A DNA stretch of 64,000 nucleotides from Geminicoccaceae bacterium (GTDB taxonomy: Bacteria > Pseudomonadota > Alphaproteobacteria > Geminicoccales > Geminicoccaceae), in assembly GCA_028285265.1 (NCBI GenBank), contig JANQPX010000065.1:1-64000 (forward strand), in the 5' to 3' direction. Positions 60,484-64,000 of the stretch are shown piece by piece. Position 1 is the first letter of the stretch; every line of letters starts with the position of its first letter. The position numbers and the translations under genes were made by a program. Under the pieces are notes generated by a model that ran no database searches, was not told where the DNA came from, and worked only from the letters and a program-made list of their open reading frames with translations.

Positions 60484-60769
60484 GGTCTCCGCCTGAATGC
60501 GAACCTGTTGTTATTCCAGACATTATCGCGCTTGAAACTCAGGAGCAGCAATATGAAAGTTATAATCGGTATGATTAGCCTGCCTTATCTCATTGCCTGC
60601 TTTTGACGACGCGTTTGGTCAGATGATTAGTAGAGCTAATCGATTTGATGATCAGATAGATCTTGCAACGGTTCATCAGGAAGCGGAACATGACAGCCGG
60701 CCAACCAAGAGGTCTTCATGTCAAAAGACTCCTTGCGCCGCAACGACACCAATGAACTGGGGGAGCCAT

Positions 60770-61738
60770 ATGAGCAACACGACGGTTTGCGCACCCGATA
60801 CATCGATCATTCCGGTGATCGACATCGCCCCGCTTCGTGACGGCTCGGATCCATCCAGCGTGGCGAAACAGCTGAGTAGCGCTAGCCGCGACGTCGGCTT
60901 CATTTACATCAGCAACCACGGGATTGATGAGAGGCTACTTGAGGCGGCGCGACACACGGCATTGACCTTCTTTCGTTTACCGGAGGAAACCAAGAGACGT
61001 GTGGCTGTCAGCGACAAACATCGCGGCTTTCTTGGCCAAGGTGGTGCCAAAATGCAGGACGACGCTAAGCCGGACCTAAAAGAGAGTTTCATCTTCGGTT
61101 ATGAAGACGCTCTCGGTGTAACGCCTGAAGACCATCCCTTGCGCGGCGCTAACCGATGGCCCTCGGACTTTCCCGACCTTCGGCAGTGCGCCATGGCATT
61201 TTTCAACGCTGCCCACTCGGTCGCGCATCACCTCATGCGTGGTTTCGCGCTTGGACTTGATCGTCAGGAAGACACATTTCTGAAGACGACTGCAGCCCCG
61301 ATGAGCCGAGCATCGTTCGTCTATTATCCCACGCAAAATGCCGACGAGGAGGCCGGGCAGTTCGGCGTCGGACCGCATACCGACTTCGGTGTTCTCACCG
61401 TGCTCTGTCAGGATGATGTCGGCGGTCTTCAAGTTCAGGATCTGAATGAAAACTGGATTGCGGCGCCACCCATACCTGGGACCTTGGTGGTGAATGTCGG
61501 CGACTTGCTGGCACGCTGGACCAATAATGCCTACAGATCGACACCCCATCGTGTCATCAACAGCTCCGGTCGTGAGCGGCTATCGTTGGTGCTCGCGTAC
61601 GATCCCGAACCCGACACACCAATCGATCCGCGATGCCTGTTCGGCGACGGCCTCGAAACGTCGTATGATCCGATCACCTGTGGCGACTACCTGATCGAGC
61701 GATTTGGCAGAGCATTCGCTTACAGGAAAAAGGGTTGA
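60770..61738 (+). CDS. Isopenicillin N synthase-like 2-oxoglutarate/Fe(II) oxygenase
   Basis: The 322-residue protein from ATG 60770 (GGGGAG five bases upstream) has the DIOX_N opening IPVIDIAPLRDG, then DVGFIYISNHGI, and the double-stranded beta-helix with iron ligands H203 and D205 (HTDFGVLT) and H260 (TPHRVIN). R270 in RERLSL binds 2-oxoglutarate. The reaction and substrate are unknown. It stands 45 bases upstream of a LysR gene in the same direction and downstream of the divergent 59251-60483 gene. Confidence 0.9.
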   Translation: MSNTTVCAPDTSIIPVIDIAPLRDGSDPSSVAKQLSSASRDVGFIYISNHGIDERLLEAARHTALTFFRLPEETKRRVAVSDKHRGFLGQGGAKMQDDAKPDLKESFIFGYEDALGVTPEDHPLRGANRWPSDFPDLRQCAMAFFNAAHSVAHHLMRGFALGLDRQEDTFLKTTAAPMSRASFVYYPTQNADEEAGQFGVGPHTDFGVLTVLCQDDVGGLQVQDLNENWIAAPPIPGTLVVNVGDLLARWTNNAYRSTPHRVINSSGRERLSLVLAYDPEPDTPIDPRCLFGDGLETSYDPITCGDYLIERFGRAFAYRKKG

Positions 61739-61782
61739 TGCTCTTCCGTCGCATTGGTTGTTGCCCTGAGCCGACTTGATCG

Positions 61783-62718
61783 ATGAAGCTGAACTTACCG
61801 TTCGCCTCTTTGCGCGTCTTTGAAGCCGTGGTCCGGTTAGGTGGCTTTCGCCGTGCTGCGGACGATCTCGGCATGACCCAAAGTGCCGTCAGTCAACACA
61901 TTCGGCGTTTGGAGGATTGGCTAGGCAGGTCGCTCTTTATACGCGGTCCCAGGCATTCAACCCCCACGGCCGATGGTCTTCAGCTCAACGAAGCCGTCGC
62001 GAATGGTCTCGATGTCATCAGTGAAGCCTGTTCTGCTTTGCGAGACAAAAGCCGTCGTCATGATCAGCCTTTGATGATCTCGACGCTTCCAGGCTTTGCG
62101 CTGAAGTGGCTGTTCCCAAGGCTTATCCGATTTGATCAAAGCCATCCGGAGATACCCGTCTCCATCATTACAGACCCGACGCCCACCGACTTTACAAATG
62201 ATCATGAGACCCTTGCTATTCGCTACGGCCTCGGTCGCTATCCAGGGCTGCATGTCGAATGGCTGTTTGGAGAGACATTATTTCCGGTCTGCGCTCCGTC
62301 CTTGCTCGAACGCGGTCCGCCTCTCGATCAAATTGAGGATCTAGCAAGGCACACAATCCTCATCGACGACACCATCAAGATTGCCGGCAAGGGACCATCT
62401 TGGACCTCGTGGTTGGAGGCAACGGGTACCGACGTGAAGATCCATGCTCACTCCAGACGTTTTGGCCAGGCAAACATGGTGGTTCAGGCTGCCGTTGAAG
62501 GGCTAGGGGTTGCGCTTGGGCGTGAACCCTTGGTGGTCGACGAACTGATCGCTGGGCGCCTCATTCGACCATTTTCGATCACCGTGCCCTCCGATTTCGC
62601 TTACTACCTGGTTTGCCCGAAAGACAGACTAAACGATCATCGCGTCGTCGCCTTCCGAGACTGGCTTATCGGCGAAGCCAAGCAGATGCAGACATTCGCT
62701 CAAGCGGCCGCTAGATAA
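61783..62718 (+). CDS. LysR-family regulator, GcvA type
   Basis: The 311-residue protein opens LPFASLRVFEAVVRLGGFRRAADDLGMTQSAVSQHIRRLEDWLGRSLF, the GcvA-type helix-turn-helix, followed by a periplasmic-binding-protein effector domain (MISTLPGFALKWLFPRL). It probably regulates the oxygenase gene 45 bases upstream. Its 3' end overlaps the convergent Sel1 gene by eight bases. Confidence 0.92.
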   Translation: MKLNLPFASLRVFEAVVRLGGFRRAADDLGMTQSAVSQHIRRLEDWLGRSLFIRGPRHSTPTADGLQLNEAVANGLDVISEACSALRDKSRRHDQPLMISTLPGFALKWLFPRLIRFDQSHPEIPVSIITDPTPTDFTNDHETLAIRYGLGRYPGLHVEWLFGETLFPVCAPSLLERGPPLDQIEDLARHTILIDDTIKIAGKGPSWTSWLEATGTDVKIHAHSRRFGQANMVVQAAVEGLGVALGREPLVVDELIAGRLIRPFSITVPSDFAYYLVCPKDRLNDHRVVAFRDWLIGEAKQMQTFAQAAAR

Positions 62719-63292
62719 TCGCGAGATTTTCGCAGCCGAGCTGCTCGCCATGTTCACATGCCTGCTGATAGAGCATACGTGCCTTGGCATCGTCCTCGGC
62801 AACCCCGAGCCCACGGTCATAGATCCAGCCAAGCCCGTTGCAGCCGAATGCGTCGCCATCTTGGCAAGCTTGCCCATAAAGCAATCGAGCTTTCTCAAAG
62901 TCTTGGGCCACGCCGTGTCCCTCAACATACATCCACCCCAGAACCGCACATCCACCCGCATGTCCGTATTGGCAAGACTTCTCATAGAACAACTTGGCTT
63001 TGGTGGGATCAGAAGGTGTACCGCGCCCATACAAGTGAATGGTTCCAAGATTTCTGCAAGCATGGGGTTCACCGCCATCGCAGGCTCGCTCGTAAAACAA
63101 AAGAGACTTTGAAGAATTGCCCTCGTCAGCGTGTAAAGACCCGAGCCAAGTGCAATATTTCATCTGCCCCGCAGTACATCGGTCCCAGTAACGTACTTTC
63201 TTCACAGCTGGGTCCTGCGCGGAGATTCCCCTACAGATTAAGATAGCGACCGAAATCATAATAATGCTCTCGACGAAAGATCTTTTGAGCAT
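62711..63292 (-). CDS. Exported Sel1-repeat protein
   Basis: The 193-residue protein has a signal peptide (MLKRSFVESIIMISVAILICRG) and four Sel1-like repeats, each with a YGQ/YEKACDGG-type helix and the pair of cysteines spaced as in HcpA-like proteins, for example ACDGGEPHACRNLG and SCQYGHAGGCAVLG. Such periplasmic repeats mediate protein contacts. Regulation cannot be inferred. The 3' end overlaps the LysR gene by eight bases, which is unusual for such small genes. Confidence 0.9.
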   Translation of the reverse strand: MLKRSFVESIIMISVAILICRGISAQDPAVKKVRYWDRCTAGQMKYCTWLGSLHADEGNSSKSLLFYERACDGGEPHACRNLGTIHLYGRGTPSDPTKAKLFYEKSCQYGHAGGCAVLGWMYVEGHGVAQDFEKARLLYGQACQDGDAFGCNGLGWIYDRGLGVAEDDAKARMLYQQACEHGEQLGCENLAII

Positions 63293-63563
63293 TCATAAGC
63301 TCTCATTTAGTCATAGCAGCCGCGAGTTTTACCAGCTTGAGAAAGGATTTTCTTCGCACAAAGAGATGAGCGCGTTCGTAAAATCGTGCCTCATGAACGG
63401 CGCCTGGGCATCAGTCAGACGAAGATCGTGTTCATTTCTGCCTTGCCCGGGAGGCCAAGTTCACACGCTCACCGTTCAGCGCGGTTTTGATGTGCCGACG
63501 GCAACAAAGCCTCACGCAGGTCGGTTCTCCAAATGCCGTGCAATACGTCCTTGAGCGACAGCA

Positions 63564-64000
63564 CTATCGTTCAGTCGTCGCCAGCCGGATGGCAAGGCCA
63601 ACAAAAACCACCCCGGCCAATCTATTCAGTGCGATTTGCGCTCTTGTCGAACGCCTCAGCCATCCTCCTAACATCCCTGCGCCGCTCGCTAGGGACAGGA
63701 ATACCAAAAGCGTCACAAGGATGAAGAGGCATCCAAACAAGAAGAGCTGAAGCGTTAGGGAACCTCTGGCCGGGTCTGCGAATTGCGGCAAGAATGCCAG
63801 GAAAAAAATCGCAACTTTCGGATTTGTCACGTTCATGACGATGCCACGTCCATAGAGGCGCCACAAACTGATACCTCCATTGTTGCCAGCAGAGAGGTCC
63901 GATGCGCTCGCTCGAAAGGCCTGCCAGGCGAGATAGAGAAGATACGCGGCACCGACGATTTTGAGGACGTTGAACGCCAATGCTGACGCCTGGAAGATGG
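63564..64000 (-). CDS. LysE/RhtB-family amino acid exporter, partial (5' end beyond window)
   Basis: The frame runs off the window edge without a start, reading LAFNVLKIVGAAYLLYLAWQAFR near the edge, then GRGIVMNVTNPKVAIFFLAFLPQF and C-terminal helices ending in a VGLAIRLATTER tail. This is the C-terminal two thirds of a LysE/RhtB translocator that exports amino acids or their analogues. The visible TTG at 63980 is internal, not a start. Confidence 0.85.
   Translation of the reverse strand, partial: IFQASALAFNVLKIVGAAYLLYLAWQAFRASASDLSAGNNGGISLWRLYGRGIVMNVTNPKVAIFFLAFLPQFADPARGSLTLQLFLFGCLFILVTLLVFLSLASGAGMLGGWLRRSTRAQIALNRLAGVVFVGLAIRLATTER

Overview
The window looks like a chromosomal stretch of an alphaproteobacterium, possibly a marine or soil Hyphomicrobiales/Rhodobacterales-type heterotroph. 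By eye the base composition is in the mid-50s % GC. The gene set fits such a genome: GcvA-type LysR regulators, a TAXI binding protein, DctPQM and TctABC transporters, BluB, DUF1638, DUF2237 and a VOC protein. I saw no rRNA, tRNA, CRISPR array, insertion sequence, prophage or plasmid replication gene. About 60 coding genes are supported, plus one clear pseudogene and several inverted repeats. No taxonomic marker is present, so the assignment is an inference from family content.

Layout. 0-6 kb: end of a HAD-like hydrolase, an enolase-superfamily enzyme, a secreted spondin-domain protein, a DUF1638 protein, an AraC regulator, an ABM-domain protein and a Leu/Phe/Val-type dehydrogenase. 6-16 kb: a MarR/GST divergon with two palindromic sites, DUF2237, CIA30 with a small membrane protein, LysR divergent from an SHMT-like PLP enzyme, an ABC-F ATPase, a HIT protein and an acyl-CoA ligase. 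16-20 kb: a cyanophycinase convergent with, and overlapping, a cyanophycin synthetase-like protein whose Mur-ligase half has lost its catalytic motifs. 20-31 kb: NUDIX, a membrane-anchored AraC regulator divergent from a MipA-like porin plus a ClpP-fold lipoprotein, LysR divergent from an APCDD1-like/ABM fusion, CutC, an orphan TAXI binding protein, an orphan histidine kinase and a VOC protein. 31-41 kb: a PAS-GGDEF-EAL protein, a translationally coupled ferredoxin-domain membrane protein and MscS channel, a DsbA-fold isomerase, a methyltransferase and hypothetical genes.

41-54 kb is a dense catabolic and transport region. It holds a DctP-DctQ-DctM-carboxymuconolactone decarboxylase operon divergent from a DUF1445 hydro-lyase, an UlaG-like metallo-hydrolase, BluB, a broken class III adenylate cyclase remnant, and a Cys-type sulfatase divergent from its probable formylglycine-generating enzyme, followed by a tctC-tctB-tctA transporter. 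This looks like uptake and processing of carboxylated, possibly sulfated, organic compounds. 54-64 kb carries a secreted zinc metallopeptidase with two tandem VHL-beta-like repeats, a BenE-type transporter, a RidA paralogue, an exported alpha/beta hydrolase, a possible NicX/M29-like enzyme, an IPNS-like 2-oxoglutarate oxygenase with a LysR regulator, a Sel1-repeat protein and a LysE exporter cut by the window end.

The strongest candidates for something undescribed are the dead-Mur cyanophycin synthetase/cyanophycinase pair, the ferredoxin/four-histidine membrane protein coupled to an MscS channel, and the bacterial VHL-repeat metallopeptidase. Functions of these are inferred from motifs read by eye. 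No database search was possible.
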